A stretch of DNA of 64,000 bases from Aldrovandia affinis (GCA_029706075.1 JAINUG010000382.1:450531-514530), one strand, 5' to 3'. Shown: positions 25,346-38,345, numbered from the stretch's first letter. A program made the numbers and translations. Notes: a model not told the origin generated them from the sequence alone.

Positions 25346-25715
25346 CAAGAGAACATAAGTGCATCCACAAGAGTAATATGAGCAGTGACATAGGCCAGGC
25401 TGAACAACACCCCTAGACTAGAGAGTATACAGCCATCATCACTAAAGCACAGACGCAGGTTAACTATTCCAATTGTAGATACAAAGGCATCCAATACCAT
25501 AGGCATAAAAATACCAATACCACAGACCGATAAATTCAATATTCCATTTGTATGTTTCATATTACTTCGCATTACACTGACCTTTATTTAACAGAAGTTT
25601 GTATTGTATTGTATTTTTGTATTGACTTTTCCATGTTTGTTTTGGAATTCTGAGCGTTCCGTAAGAAATCCTTAAGATTTCATAAGAGATGCTTAGTTTC
25701 GAACTGTGTTGATTC

Positions 25716-25850
25716 AATGAGTCAAGTTGAGTCAAAGTCTCCAAAATAGGCTATGAAATGAGTCAAAGCCGGGTTTCAGTCCATCATAGGTGATGGAATG
25801 AGTCAAACTTGAGCCCCAGTCTCCACGAGAGGTAATGAAATGAGTCAATT
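25716..25850. repeat. Minisatellite, roughly 41-bp unit
   Basis: Three diverged copies, each beginning 'atgagtcaaa' and containing 'cagtct/cagtcc' and 'aggt.atg.aa'. No function evident. Confidence 0.6.
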
Positions 25851-26309
25851 TGTGGTACTGCCAAGAGGTCTTTGCAGACACCTGGCAAAGTGACACAACC
25901 CTGCTCTGGGAAGAAGCCCAGACAGCACCTATTAATACAGACGATTGTGTCTTTTGACACACCACCAAAACAGACCCACAGCCACTATTAGGGATAAATG
26001 AGTAGCAGATTAATGGTCTTCACATACTATTTCTCACACACAGGCTCCTCAAGCTATTGTAGTACTTACTTCAAAATGGAAATATAATTAAACCAGTTGT
26101 GATTATAGGTGTATTTTTATAAACGTAGATCAAGGACAAACCCTTTCCATAGCACCACAGATCCAAGATAAATGTTCACTTCTGGTTTAATGTTGATTCA
26201 TTCACAGAACATGATCTCGTAACTGTAACACATATTTAAAATAAACAAAGCTACTGCTACATAAATTCATCACATGCACTACTAAACATTTAAGTTGAAT
26301 TTCTATACT

Positions 26310-26522
26310 GTTGACATTTACATTTTAGGCATTTAGCAGATGCTCTTATCCAGAGCAACTTACACAGTTTATATACAATCCATTTATACAGCTGATATTT
26401 TACTGAAGCAATCCAGGTTAAGTACCTTGCTCAAGGGTACAACAGCAGTACCCCACCTGGGAATTGAACCTGCAACCTCCAAGTTACAAGCCCAGCTCCC
26501 TAACCATTACACTACACCTACC
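26310..26522 (-). mobile_element. tRNA-derived SINE with L2 tail, near full length
   Basis: On the minus strand: a tRNA-like head with an A-box-like TGTAATGGTTAGGG and a B-box GGTTCAATTCCC, a body with 'gtacccttgagcaaggtacttaacctgg', then the tail 'ctctggataagagcatctgctaaatgcc' ending in ATTTTACATTTAC-like sequence. A stray piece of the same body lies at 41121-41147, touching the start of the tRNA array. Confidence 0.8.
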
Positions 26523-26746
26523 ATGACCCGAGAGCATCCTGGCATCCAAATGACTGATGCCATAAACTGGGTTGGCTCATGAAAAACAACAATTTCCAGT
26601 TATGATGCTGATTCATAATACACAGAAAACAGAATAATAATGGCCCTTTCCTTATAAATTTCACTAAAGAGGAAATGCTTCAATTATCCCGCCAAACATT
26701 TTCACCTCAAATGCCTCTCTGAGAAATATGGTTTTAAACATTCTGG
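26523..26746. other. Intergenic sequence, nothing recognised
   Basis: No supported feature. Confidence 0.55.
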
Positions 26747-27170
26747 TATTTACATTTACATTGACATTTTAAGCATTTAGCAGACGCTCTTATCCAGAGC
26801 AACTTACAAGATGCATAAATACATGGTAGGAACAATCATAGTTAGCGCAAGAGATCAGTGCAGTAATACAGCGATAGACATCATTGCAGGCAACTGCGTA
26901 CCATACCTGTAACACTGGGAAGGAAAAGGTTAGTACGTTTTTTTTTTTTTTTTATTAAATGGAGTAAGCAGGGGTATATAGGCAGTGGTGGTGACAGCTA
27001 GATGTTCAGAATTCAGTGGTAGTGGAGTCTGAAAAGGTGGGTTTTGAGTCTATTGCAGAAGATCGTAAGTGATTCCGCGGTCCTGACCGATTGCGGAAGG
27101 TCGTTCCACCAGCGAGGGGTCAGGACAGAGAAGAGACAAGACCACGAGGAGCGGCTGCCAGGCGCCCGAA
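26747..27170 (-). mobile_element. L2-clade LINE, 3' end, reverse orientation
   Basis: Starts with the reversed tail (catttagcagacgctcttat at 26775-26794). It continues with the 3' untranslated part found at 40257-40500 ('ggaacaatcatagttagcgcaagagatcagtgcagtaatacagcg'). It ends in the reversed C-terminal coding part ('ccgattgcggaaggtcgttccaccagcgaggggtcaggacagag'). Confidence 0.8.
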
Positions 27171-30100
27171 TATTTAGTTATTATCATAAACATATTGTTA
27201 AAAAAATTTCATGAATCGTGTCAGAGCCAGGTAAACCCCACTGTTTGTGTTCATTACTAATCTATTGTTATCTACCAATACACGGACGAGAAGAACATCC
27301 ACTCAACTGGACAATGGTGAGATGTCAAAGTTTTGTGACACATCAAAGCAGGTTTTTAAATATCACAGTTAAATGTACTGAAAATATGGACATATGTTAT
27401 ATGCACAGATCAGTCGGAATCTCATATTTTCAGCAATATGTGCCAATTCACATCAACTGCAATGACACAAAACAAAATCCCACCCCGATTCAAGGCAGGG
27501 TACTCCAGGAAAATAGCTGCTCCTTACATTTGGTGAAGTCTAGAAGTCCCAAAATATAATAGATCCTTATCACCGTAAGGGTCTTATGAACAAAAGAAGC
27601 GATGCTGTTTTGTCACAAAAGCAAGCCAAATCGAGAGTTATAATGTTTTCTATGCGCTTCATATCATAAGTGCAAAGATGTCATTCTGCTGGGTCTAGAA
27701 GATATGTGAGTATGTTTCACATAGGAACGTTTTGTATCCTCGCAATGGTAAGGCTACAAAATAAGCCCACACCCACCATTCTCCGATAACTATTGGTCAA
27801 ACATGCACTAAGCGCATATTGTGATGCTAATTGCTGAAGAGAGTGTATGGATTTCAGAGTTTTGGAAAACTCTTTATACTTTTCTCATAGTTTATTGGTT
27901 TATTAATCAGTTGTATAATACCAAAGGCCTGAATTAAGACCTGTTTTGACGGCCGGGATCCTGTTCACCACCAATGAGTAGCTACCGATCAGCTAGTGGC
28001 TCTGCCACAAGAAGACATCTATCAAGTTCACGTCCTGTGACGGTAACTACTTCAATGACTGGCACAATCAAAATCACCTATAGTTTATCCTATGTTGCCT
28101 GATTAAAGAACACTAATTGACACTGTAAATAGCACCCTGTAAATTTCTGCAGGGCAGAGGGCACACAATTGGCAATTTTGCAATTTTGTCTTGGCTAAAC
28201 AAATGTGTTATATTATTCCAATATTACATATTATTAAAATCATTATATATTATTTATATTGGTGCAATATTTTAATAATTTTGACAGCTGTTGCTGTTTT
28301 TGTTTTGAAAAGTTGATCATGGTAAATGCCTGTTGGTTACCTTTTTGCCATTGGAGAAAAAAAACGTTGGTTTTTACAATTAAATTATTTGGTTTGACTT
28401 TGGTGTGTGTGTCTCATAGGCAAAATCATGCTGTAGCGTGATTCTCAGTGTCACAGAAGAGAATTGTACCACTTGGAGACATTAGGAGACACTTTGAGCC
28501 ATCACAGTAGTTTTGTGACCAAAATAATAATCCATAATTGTTTGGGTGATAGAAACAGGTTTTATAATCATCAAAAGTTTTAGTATGTTTTCCATTGTTA
28601 CAGAAGTAAATAGTCAATTGGAGACCACCGGTGACCCCACTCACTAAAAGGCCTCTAGTTCATGAGTCTTTGGGTCTAGAAGTAGTTTTTGCACATACTT
28701 AGTTGACATATTGGACAAGGCATGCCCAAAATCAGGTATATCATGAAATGTGACTCTTTTATTGCTTTTCAAACAACAGACAGCAAACAACAAACATGAG
28801 ATTCTACATAAGAAAACTAAAAAAGCCTACTTTATTGTTCGGTTATTTGGGATGTGTTGTGTCCATATGCTATTTTTATACCCCCATAAACTACAGTGTG
28901 TTTCCTTTCATACCATGTGTACGGAATGCGGCCATCACGGTTCTTGAGCTGTGAACTCTTATATTTGGGTATCTTGCATGAATGCCAAAAATAGGGGGTG
29001 GTGGTTAAGGTGTTAATATATATGGCTTGTATTGTATTTCATTACATTCAGATTTTATGTGATTTTATGTCTAAAAACAAGTCATGAGCCACCCCCCTTT
29101 AAGTCTTAAGTCTTACACTTTACAGCACGTAGAGACGCATCGAAAACACAAAACCATAACGTGCTATCCATGTGTCATTTCACCACATTTCTTCAAACAG
29201 GGTGACAAATGGCAAGGTATCTCATTAGTCACATCTAACGAGTCCATCAGGCACCGCTGCTCTTCCTGCTCTGTTTCCATGGAAACCGTCTTTGCCGCTT
29301 CCCTCTCGCCACTCCATAGCTGCATTGTTTAAAAATAAATAGTTTTGACATCCTTATGTTGGTGGCAACTAAGATGCCACCAGTGTAAGTGATTTGAAAC
29401 ACCAGGTTTAAGAGAGGTTTTGTGACCCCGCAGAAATATAACCTAACAACGGCCAATGGCATGTCAAAGGAACCGTTCCTGTTGTGTTTTAGACCAGCCT
29501 TAGTGGACCGGTTTTCTGTTTCGGTAGTTCTGACAAAATATCCCCTACTTGCAATATTAGGAATAATATAAGGATATTAACAATTTATCAATCACAAGGC
29601 ACACACATTTGTGCATATATCATTCGTATGAGAAATTTCACAAACATTTTGTCATTTTACGAAGGTTTTTGTATTTTGGGATTTGTGCTTTGGTTTGAAG
29701 AAAATCTACGATCACTCATTCCACATGTGTAAATGAAAACATTGTTGTAAATGTTGAGTTTATTGTTTATAGTTTAAAGTCAGTTTATTCTCCATTGTTT
29801 TTTGGTTAATATATTTACAAGACTAAATAAATAGCCTATTTGAAATTCTAAATTAATAGAAGATATAACAACAGTAAAAATAAAATGCTATAAACTACCC
29901 AATTTGTCATTCATAATTAAAAATGTATGCAATTATTAGTTTAATAGCTATTTTCTTAATTGTCTATATGAAACTATTACAATGGAATTTATTATAAAAT
30001 ATATTACAACTTGCTCTTGAATCGGACCAAATCTATAGACGAGAAAAAAAAGCGACATAAAAATTATTAGAAAAATAAAATTATTGTCTAATCCTAAGAA

Positions 30101-31384
30101 AAGTACAGTTGCCATTTGAGGTTGAGGGGGACATCTCCTGGAGCTTGTGGAAGATTGTGTAATACCGATACCCATTGCAGCTTACTTTGCTCTGGTCTGA
30201 TGCAACAGCAATGGCCCTGTATCTCATTAGTCAGTGGGAATTCCTCTCCTTCAGTCCCAGCAGAACCCATGCCTCCACAGTCTCACAGCTCTTACGGGAT
30301 ACCGCAATAAACTATGTGTTTATAGGAGCATGCAGCCATCCGCAGGTACATCGCCATCATTCTTCAAGAGAACAAGGAGCACTGACAACTGCCATACAAG
30401 GGCTTTTCCAACTGTGTTTGACGCAAAGGAAGCTGTGATCATTTGCAAACGTAACAACTTAATAGACTGCCTTTGATACTTTCTCAAACTTCATTGCCTT
30501 TGCTGTGAGCCTAAATCTGAATTGCTCTATATGCATACAGCACTTGGACACCTCTCTCTGCAAGAATCAATAGCTTGATCTGAAAGATTAACTGGACTTC
30601 CTAACTAGACTATCCCTTCAAATATATGCTCCACAGCAGATTTGAAAGATTATTGTTGGAAAATATTGTTCATACATTATATAGAAGACTGATGTATATG
30701 TGGGTCCTTTTTGGAAATGGGAAATAAAATAATTTCCCTGGAAGAGGAGAGAGAGATATTATCTATGAAATTACCATGAGTACTTTCCTCTAGACCAAGA
30801 GAAAGGACAATTTCCTGTTCATTTGGGTTTCGGACATTGGGTTAATGTAGGTATAGGTAAACTGCGTAAACTGATAGGTAAATTTGCCTGCTATAGAAAG
30901 GTTATTGAACAAATTAATGTATGTCCTGGGGGAGTATTTGCATGTGAAGGTGATCTTTTTCAATATTCACGCTCATTATGCGAAGGAATAATTTAATAAG
31001 CATGTTAATGGTTCCTTAAGATGAATTACAATTTTTTTTTGAATACACAATTTTTTTGTGGTGGTGATGGGGGGCAAGGTCTATATGGGTAGGCTACAGA
31101 AATCTCTCAAGATTACAAAAAGCAACATATTTTAAACCAATCAGTTGGGTCTTTTTTTGCTATGAAACATGATTTATAGTGACTACTGCCCACCCTCCAT
31201 AGGTGCACTTGTTAAATTTCTAGTATTCCAATGTTCATTCCCTGCCACTACTGCCTGTCAAATGGTGAGTCAGTGAGACAACACTATTTAAAAAAATATA
31301 TATATATTATTTCTCGAAAACAATTATTTTGGACAAAGCTAATATTTAATTTATCATTTATTTCTTAAATAATATATAATATAT
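27171..31384. other. Intergenic sequence, nothing recognised
   Basis: About 4.2 kb of AT-rich sequence. I find no exon with family similarity, no RNA gene and no clear transposon. Confidence 0.5.
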
Positions 31385-31525
31385 ATGCCATTTATCAAAC
31401 GATTTTATCCAAAGCGACTTAGAGTAGTGAATGCACGCATTGTTCAGTATATGTGGTCCCAATGGGAAACGAACCCACAACCTAAGCCTTGTCAGCGCCA
31501 TGCTCTACTTACACAGAAATGGAAA
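31385..31525 (-). mobile_element. tRNA-derived SINE with L2-type tail (second copy of the 5091 type)
   Basis: Same layout as 5091-5235: reversed tail 'gccatttatcaaacgattttatccaaagcgacttag', body 'gtagtgaatgcacgcattgttcagtatatgtggtccc', then the head's B-box region 'gaacccacaacctaagcctt'. Confidence 0.7.
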
Positions 31526-31720
31526 TGAGACCATTCATCTTCATCTTGTTTAGGATACAGAATAGGCCTACTGCTTATTTCAATAGAATATCCCCCAACT
31601 GAAATATACATGCACATACATACTAACCTCTCAGTTAGATGCTACCATTTAGGCCTTGAGATGAGGGATTTACAGGCCTCACATATTGATAATGTGATTA
31701 ATTCTGGGGAGGAAATAAAG

Positions 31721-32512
31721 TTTTCCAGTTTTTACTTAAATTTAAGCAGTTCAAGTCCGGTGAATAACCTGAAATGGTACAAAGGTAAGCGGTAAAGTGG
31801 TTAAATAAAAAAAGTTTAGGTTACCAAAAATTGAAAAATAATGTACATTTCAGAGTTATAAAAAAGGCCCTTTTCAGGGAACAAGTAATGGGTTAACAGT
31901 CACTCTGCGCAAGTTGCCGACTCTGGATCCAGCAAAAGAGCCCCAGACCATCACGCTTCCTCCTCCATGTTTGACAGTTGGTGTCACACACTGAGGAATC
32001 ATCCTTTCGCCTACTCGACAGTGTACAAAGATACGCAGACCTGCGTGATGAACCGAAGATTTAAAATTTTGATTCATTGGTCCATAAGACCTTCCAGTCT
32101 TCAGTAGTCCACGAGCGGTGCTTCATGGCCCAGGCAAGCCTCTTTTTCTTATTTTGCCATCGTAGCAATGGCTTTCTTACTGCTACTCGACCTGCCAAAC
32201 CTGCAGCTCAAAGTCTTTTCTTCACAGTTGAAACTGAGACCAGTGTTAAGCTGTGCTTGAAGCTGTTGTCCTGTGAGCCGCCTATCATGAGAGCTGTTGA
32301 CTCTCAGGAACTTTCTGTCAGAGTTTCCTCCAGCTTCCAAGTGCCATTTGATGGTGTAGGAAACTACTTGCTGCCAAAAAATGTACATTATTTTTCAGTT
32401 TTTGGTAACCGAAACTTTAAAAAAAAATCTCTGGCAGTTTTCCGCTTACCTTTGTACCATTTTAGGTTATTCACTGGACTTGAACTGCTTAAATCTCAGT
32501 AAAAAAATGGAA
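31721..32512 (-). mobile_element. Tc1-like transposon with a broken transposase
   Basis: Inverted repeats of about 130 bp frame the element: 31721-31853 (containing 'taagcagttcaagtccggtgaataacct') and 32384-32512 in reverse. Between them, on the minus strand, lies a frameshifted Tc1/mariner transposase. The segment RRVGERM-like, VGERMIPQCVTPTVKHGGGS and VMVWGSFAG (about 31900-32010) is the conserved block of the DDE catalytic domain. The N-terminal DNA-binding region is largely lost and stops interrupt the rest. Confidence 0.82.
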
Positions 32513-33012
32513 AATGGGGTGTGGTGTAGTGTATATATACTGTATATACAGTATATTGTGGCAGCTGCCCCGGAGGCATACCGAGGGGTGGTGGTTGAGG
32601 GGTGGTACATAGTATCCTGCTGGCTCTACCGCCGTAGCTTAATGGGAAGTCCATGGCTAACGGGGCACACCTGGCCCATTTTAACCAAGTAATGAATGGG
32701 AAATAAAATACGTACCGTTTCCACAGGCAATTCACAAAGTATTGGAAAGGGAAATGCAATGGTGAGTGAGGAAGAGAAAAAGAGTATTGGTTTTGGATTG
32801 ACTACTTGGATTGACTTTTTGAAAACCCAGTTTGTGTACCAACTTTTTTGATTGTTTGAGGAGCTGGATTGGATTGGAAGACCGAGAAAATGGATTACGG
32901 ACTATACTTGTTTTCTTCCCCCTATTCCCCTCTTGTGTTCACTCTCCTAATAATTTCCTATTTGTTTCCTATTTGTCGTTGTATGGTAATTTTTTTATTG
33001 ATCATTGGCTGT
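32513..33012. other. Intergenic sequence with a TATATAC palindrome
   Basis: A short palindromic TATATACTGTATATACAGTA stretch at 32533-32552; nothing else supported. Confidence 0.5.
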
Positions 33013-33590
33013 GTTGTAACCTAAAACACCTGATCCTACACGACACCTGTACACCTGCTCGTTAATGTGATTATCTAATCAGTGTTTCAGAAACTGCTGA
33101 TCTCATGGGATTTTCACGCACAACAGTCTCTAGAGTTTACAGAGAATGGTGCGAAAAACACAAAAAACATCCAGTGAGCGACAGTTCTGTGGGCGAAAAC
33201 GTCTTGTTAATGAGAGAGGTCAGAGGAACAATGGCCACACTAGTTCAAGCTGACAGGAAGGCGACAGTAACTCAAATAACAACGCGTTACAGTGGTATGC
33301 AGAAGAGCATCTCTGAATGCACAACACATCGAACCTTGAAGTGGATGGGCTACAGCAGCGGAAGACCACACCGGGTTCCACTCCTGTCAGTTAAGAACAG
33401 GAAAGTGAGGCTACAGTGTGCACAGGCTCAGCAAAACTGGACAGTTGAAGAATAGCAATTCCATTAGTGAATTCCAGACACTTGTAGAATATATGCCAAG
33501 ATGCACTGGAGCTGTTCTGGTGTCTTGTGGTGGCCCAGTGCTGTATTAAGACACTATGTTGGTGTTTCCTTTATTTTGGAATTTAACTGT
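33013..33590 (+). mobile_element. Second Tc1-like transposon, deletion derivative
   Basis: Plus-strand frame to 33455 reads the N-terminal helix-turn-helix part of a Tc1-type transposase: SVSETADLMGFSRTTVSRVY, then REWCEKHKK, and later KVRLQCAQAQQNWTVEE before a stop. Upstream 'cacctgtacacctgctcgttaatgtgattatctaatcag' and downstream 'cacttgtagaatatatgccaagatgcactggagctgttctgg' are the usual 5' and 3' non-coding ends of this family. The catalytic DDE half between them is missing. Confidence 0.8.
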
Positions 33591-33949
33591 ATTTCACAGA
33601 AACTAAACAAGCACCGTTCCAAAGCAAGGCTACCCATATTTTCCTACACTCCTTCAAGTAACTGGGCCATGATTATCTCAGGAGAATGTGGTCTTTATGT
33701 GTGTGGTCAATGTCTAATGGATTGCCTGTGGTAAAATAAAGAAATGCTTTCAAGTTGCACATTATTTATTTAAACTCTTTATTTAACTATGTATTTAAAC
33801 TAAACAAATCATCAGCATTTTATTCTCGTATACTGTAAGTGTCAGTTTTGTTTGCAATGTTTTTGCCTTCTAATATTGCAAGAAGACATTATTTCACTTA
33901 ACGGAATATTGAAAAAATCTGGCACCTCTTATTGCTAGGTGATGCATAA

Positions 33950-34135
33950 ATATTGATGCATGGTTTTGTCATGTCAAGGCTAGGTTATTGCAATGCCCTT
34001 TTATCTGACTGCTCTAATACCTGTGAGGAGCCTCCAGCTGGTTCAGAATGCAACCAAAATCTAATTTGACCACAACAAAGCCTTGACCAGTGCTAGCCTC
34101 AGTTCACTGGCTACCCACCAGTGCCGACAATGCTC
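33950..34135 (+). mobile_element. LINE fragment, L2-like
   Basis: Relics of the block preceding the C-terminus: 'ggttattgcaatgccctttta..ctgact' (YCNALL), 'agcctccagctggttcagaatgcaac' (LQLVQNA) and 'tcactggctaccca' (HWLP). Frames are broken. Confidence 0.6.
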
Positions 34136-34564
34136 CGTCTTCAGAACCTGCTGTTGACCCCGCTGTTCATCCCTGCTTGCCATCCTACCCTAGGACTGCC
34201 ACCTCCAGCTGCCTTGAATTTAATAAAGTCCCTAATTTTGACTCATTCACCACTGTTGGTCATTAAAAACCCAGACCTTGAGCCAGCCAGAGGAGGACGG
34301 CTGTCTGATTTCTTGTATTTGTTCCACCAATGGAGTTTTTCCCGGCTCAGTCCATGTGCAATAACAGTAGTTCACATGATTTTAGAAAATTACACAAAAT
34401 TAAATGCATCCGTCTTTGGGAGGTCCCTCAGTCAGGTAGTGAATTTCAAGCAAAGACTCAATCATGAAGACTCATGAGCTTCCAAATCAAAGGCACAAAT
34501 CAAGAGAAGGACATCAGTGAATCTGAATATCCCTTTGAACACAGTCAAGTGAATCATTGGGATT
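34136..34564. other. Intergenic sequence, nothing certain
   Basis: May include further decayed LINE sequence just after 34135; not supportable. Confidence 0.45.
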
Positions 34565-35150
34565 AGTGGTTCCCAACCTTGGTCCTGGGGACCCACTGTG
34601 TATGCTGGTTTTTGTTACAGCTAATTTCTTGATCAATTAAAGTTGATTGAAAACATGTGTGTAAGTTCTACCATCATTTTCTTCCTTGTACTTATTTTGA
34701 CACAACGCAGGTTTTGCTTAGTGCAATTTGCTCTGTCGTTGAGCTCTTATTTTCCACAAACAGTTTAGTTTCAATTACCAGCTTGTCCACACTTTCAACA
34801 ATAAGGCCCCGTGCTGATTTCACCTGCATGTCTATAATTGAATAAATTTAAAAAGGTAAAGTCTTTCTGAAGAAATCTTGTGTCATATAGCACATTATAG
34901 AAAATGAGAGCATTGGTTGATCTGACTGATTAAAAGTCCTGGGGTGTGAATATGGGAGACTTATTGTTCATAGTATGCATAGCTATTTCTGATATAATAT
35001 GACCTTAACAGAGTAAATCATGCTTTAACAGAAATTCAAGTGTATCATTAAGAACAATTAACAGCTAGTTACCACTCAGAGGTTGCACTTATGGTTGGAA
35101 TGAAAACCAGCATACACAAGGCGCCCCCAGGACCAAGTTTGAGAACCGCT
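34565..35150. mobile_element. Foldback-type element with about 55-bp inverted ends
   Basis: Left end 'agtggttcccaaccttggtcctggggacccactgtgtatgctggttttt' (34565-34614) returns in reverse at about 35100-35150 as 'aaccagcatacacaaggcgcccccaggaccaagtttgagaaccgct'. The interior is AT-rich with no transposase. The class is not determined. Confidence 0.6.
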
Positions 35151-36890
35151 GCACAAAGCACAGTCAAGTGAGTCATTAGGAAGTGGGCAGTTGCATACAC
35201 CACCTGATTTAAACCTAGACACCTCCTTGGTCCAGGAGGCCCTCAAAATTGATAAGCAAGGCAAGGTCATGAGTCTAATAAATTAAAACTTTGGAATGTT
35301 CAAAATTGATCTCCAAGGTCATGAGTCTAATAAATTAAAACTTTGGTATGTTAAATTCTTCTCCAAGTGGGTGCTATGTACAGCACTTGCACAGTAGTGT
35401 TAGCAAGATCATTTCAGTATTGTATTGACCGGCAGTGATCTGTTTCACCACAGCTTTCATGGCTGGGAAGTTTATCTCAACGTATGCTGTTAATTATTTA
35501 ACAATGTTTCACTTACTGTAAGTAAGTATTGGTAAATAAACAGTAAGTAAGATGGTAAGATGAAACATAAAAAATAATTAGACCAGAAAAGAGTATGATC
35601 TGCACCTATTTACAACTTAGCTTGAAAGTTTCTTTGGGTTAGTATAAAAAATAAACATTGTAAAAACTTTGCTACAATGTTCTTATTCACCAAAATGTTA
35701 CTGGAACATTGTAAAACATTGCAATCACGTTTTGAGCTAGCTGGGGCTTCAAGAAACTATTCCAATAAATATAGTATAAACATAATATGACCATATGGAG
35801 GTCCTAAATTATCTATGCGATGAGTGAATCAATGTACTTCAAAGACAGAACTCTCCAGCTTTTTTACTCCTAGTTCAAACAAACAAATGATTGTTTATTG
35901 GATTGAGTGGGAACAGTGTGGGAACACATCAGGACAATGTGCTGCAAGTGAAGCATTTGCATCGTTGTTCACATAATGTGGCCTCTTGATTAATTTATAC
36001 ATACAAATGAATACAGTAAATGCTGTTTTCCTGACCCTCAGGAAATGGCTTTGTGCAGACTTCCTCTGTACGGATTTTATTATTTTATTTTAAAAAATTT
36101 AATCCAATTCAGTGTGTGGCTGGAATACAGCATAGGGTACCAAAATGTTCAATACAAAAGGCCACATAATGAATTTACAGTGTTTCCTTTGAAATTTCAG
36201 AGGATGGCAAAAGCATTTTAATTAAATTGGACAGCAAGGCTGTAATTCTACATGGTAAATTTACAGTCAGCAGAATGACTCAAAAAAAGACTTGTTAAAG
36301 TGTTACAGCACTGCCACTCAACCCTTCCCCTCCTTCATCCCCCATCCCTACTTTACAAGTATATGTTAAAATGTGCTCAAAGGGGAAGCAACACATCAAA
36401 AATAATATCTGAATGGGCTGGCCTTTCTATGATGGTGGAAAGAGGAAAAACTAATTATAATAATTACACCCTTAACTCCTACCCTAACAGTCTTTTTTAT
36501 TTTTTTAAAATTAGATTTCTTTTTTTAACATTAAATCTGTCATTATCTGTACATGGGGTCCTTTGCAAAGCCCCCTTCTGCCATCTAATGGTCAAAACTG
36601 ATATTCATACACTCTTTTGAGCACAGTCCTTCAGTATTGTTTTATATTTTTTGTTGAACCCTTGTTCATGCAAAACCCGAAATTCACATGTTAATCTTCC
36701 AATCCTTTAACGGTAAACATGTGACTATTATGAATGTTCACACACATCAAAAACAATTGCAATAGATTCCAGATAAGGAGAAAGTAAACTATAAGGTAAA
36801 ATAGGGCCCAAAGTCACAAGGACAATGTTTCGACTACACAGGTCTTTGTCAGTTGCCGAAGAAAGTTGTCCAAGATTGTGATATACGCCA
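35151..36890. other. Intergenic sequence, nothing recognised
   Basis: A 31-bp near-exact direct repeat (aaggtcatgagtctaataaattaaaactttgg, at 35262-35293 and 35315-35346) is the only structure seen. Confidence 0.5.
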
Positions 36891-36894
36891 TTTA

Positions 36895-36935
36895 ATATAC
36901 ACAATTTAGCAGACGCTTTTATCCAAAGCAATTGT
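36895..36935 (-). mobile_element. L2-type tail fragment
   Basis: 'atttagcagacgcttttatccaaagcaattg' is a reversed copy of the shared LINE/SINE tail. Confidence 0.6.
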
Positions 36936-37649
36936 GCAATAAAACATCACATTCAGGAGCATCAGCAGTGTGTGGATATTACGGATGTTGCATTCAATAA
37001 CTCATCAACAGCTTCTTAAATGAATAATGAACACTTGATGAATACTAAATAAACAATAAAATAAAAACACATTTTATATAGAAATAATGTATACTGTAGA
37101 GATGTTCCAGGCCTGCGGTGTTGGTGAGAAAATGGAGTGTTAAAGTAGAGTTTCCAGTTCAAAATTCACACCATCCCAATTCAGAGCTGACTCCTGTTGG
37201 GTGCAATTGACTGAAGTCAATTTTTGTTTCAACATGAAGTGACCAGAACATTGTTTTTTAAAAGCAATTTGTGGGAAAGAACCAAAACCTACAAATATTG
37301 GGGTGGCCATTGGAAAAACCTGGGCTGTTTAGGGGAGTTGTGTTGGGGTTCAGGGATTGTATGAATAAAGCTGCTCAGAGTGAACATTTACTCCTAGGTG
37401 TGGGAAAATTCTAAGAATTGTGGAAATGTACTCCTACTCATAGAAGTAATCATAAGAGCTGTGCATAATAAATATTAATGAGCTTACTCTTAATTAAGTA
37501 CTCTTAACTTTTTGAGAGTAGTCAGGAAGTTGGGGCACACCTTTTCAGACAGAATGTATGCATCATCGGACGATGCAGTAATACTATGCAATATTACTAC
37601 TAATAATAATAAATCAAACAAAGCATTTAAGAGCACTTTTGAGTGCTCT

Positions 37650-38345
37650 AAAGTTTGTATCACAAACACTCCTGTACCATCTCTAACAGGAAGTAGAAAT
37701 GTGTCCTCAATCTCCAAACAAATCCTGTTTCATGTCATGTCAAGGAAGTAGATTAAGCCCTTCAAGCAGATGCAGATGCAGACTATGATCCTGACCACAT
37801 AGTAGTGTGCTGAACATTGGTATATGCTAAGATAATATGCCACAGTAAACCACTTGCATTTAGGAATATTGTGGTGAGCCAGAGACAGTGCAAAGGCACC
37901 AATCTGCGCCTAGTTATTATAGTGTGCAGTATCCCCGCCTGTCGCGCGGGAGACCAGGGTTCAATTCCCTGACGGTGAGATGTTTAAGACTTTTGCTTGC
38001 TGGATGACAAGCAGAATGCCACAAATAGAAGACAAATGCTTCACACTTGCATTAAGAGGACTAACTCTTACTCATTGGTGGCAAGCAGCAGGACCCAGTC
38101 CCTTACAAAAGGCTGCCTAGATGCCTTTTTGCCTAGGCAGCACTGTAATTCAATTCACAGGACATGTCCACTAATACCTGGAGTTACTATGGTCATGTTT
38201 ACCATCACAGGGGCCCCAGATCAAGAAACTTCAGTGCAACAGCTAAAGCTAAAGTTTGTATCACAAACACTCCTGTACCATCTCTAACAGGAAGTAGAAA
38301 TGTATCCTCAATCTCCAAACAAAATCCAGTTTCATGTCATTTCTA
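37650..38345. repeat. Dispersed direct repeat, two clear copies and a diverged third
   Basis: About 90 bp starting 'aaagtttgtatcacaaacac' at 37650 recurs at 38251 with few changes. A diverged third copy lies near 38445-38510 ('aaacactccataactgttctaccagga'). The neighbouring phrase 'agtagattaagcccttcaa.cagatgc' occurs at 37747 and 38777. This suggests a duplicated unit of about 0.6-1 kb, now decayed. Confidence 0.7.
37908..37979 (+). pseudogene. tRNA-Asp(GTC) pseudogene
   Basis: 72 nt aligning end to end with vertebrate tRNA-Asp. The anticodon arm is intact (CCCGC, CTGTCGC loop with GTC, GCGGG), and the T-arm CAGGG/TTCAATT/CCCTG pairs fully. The acceptor stem is ruined (GCCTAGT against ACGGTGA; about three mismatches). 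The loop base after the anticodon is G rather than A, and the D-arm has several changes. No T-run follows closely. It lies 3.4 kb upstream of the tRNA array on the plus strand. Confidence 0.75.

Noticed and set aside
32077-32502. 141-codon plus-strand frame
   Set aside because: It runs antisense through a degraded Tc1 transposase.
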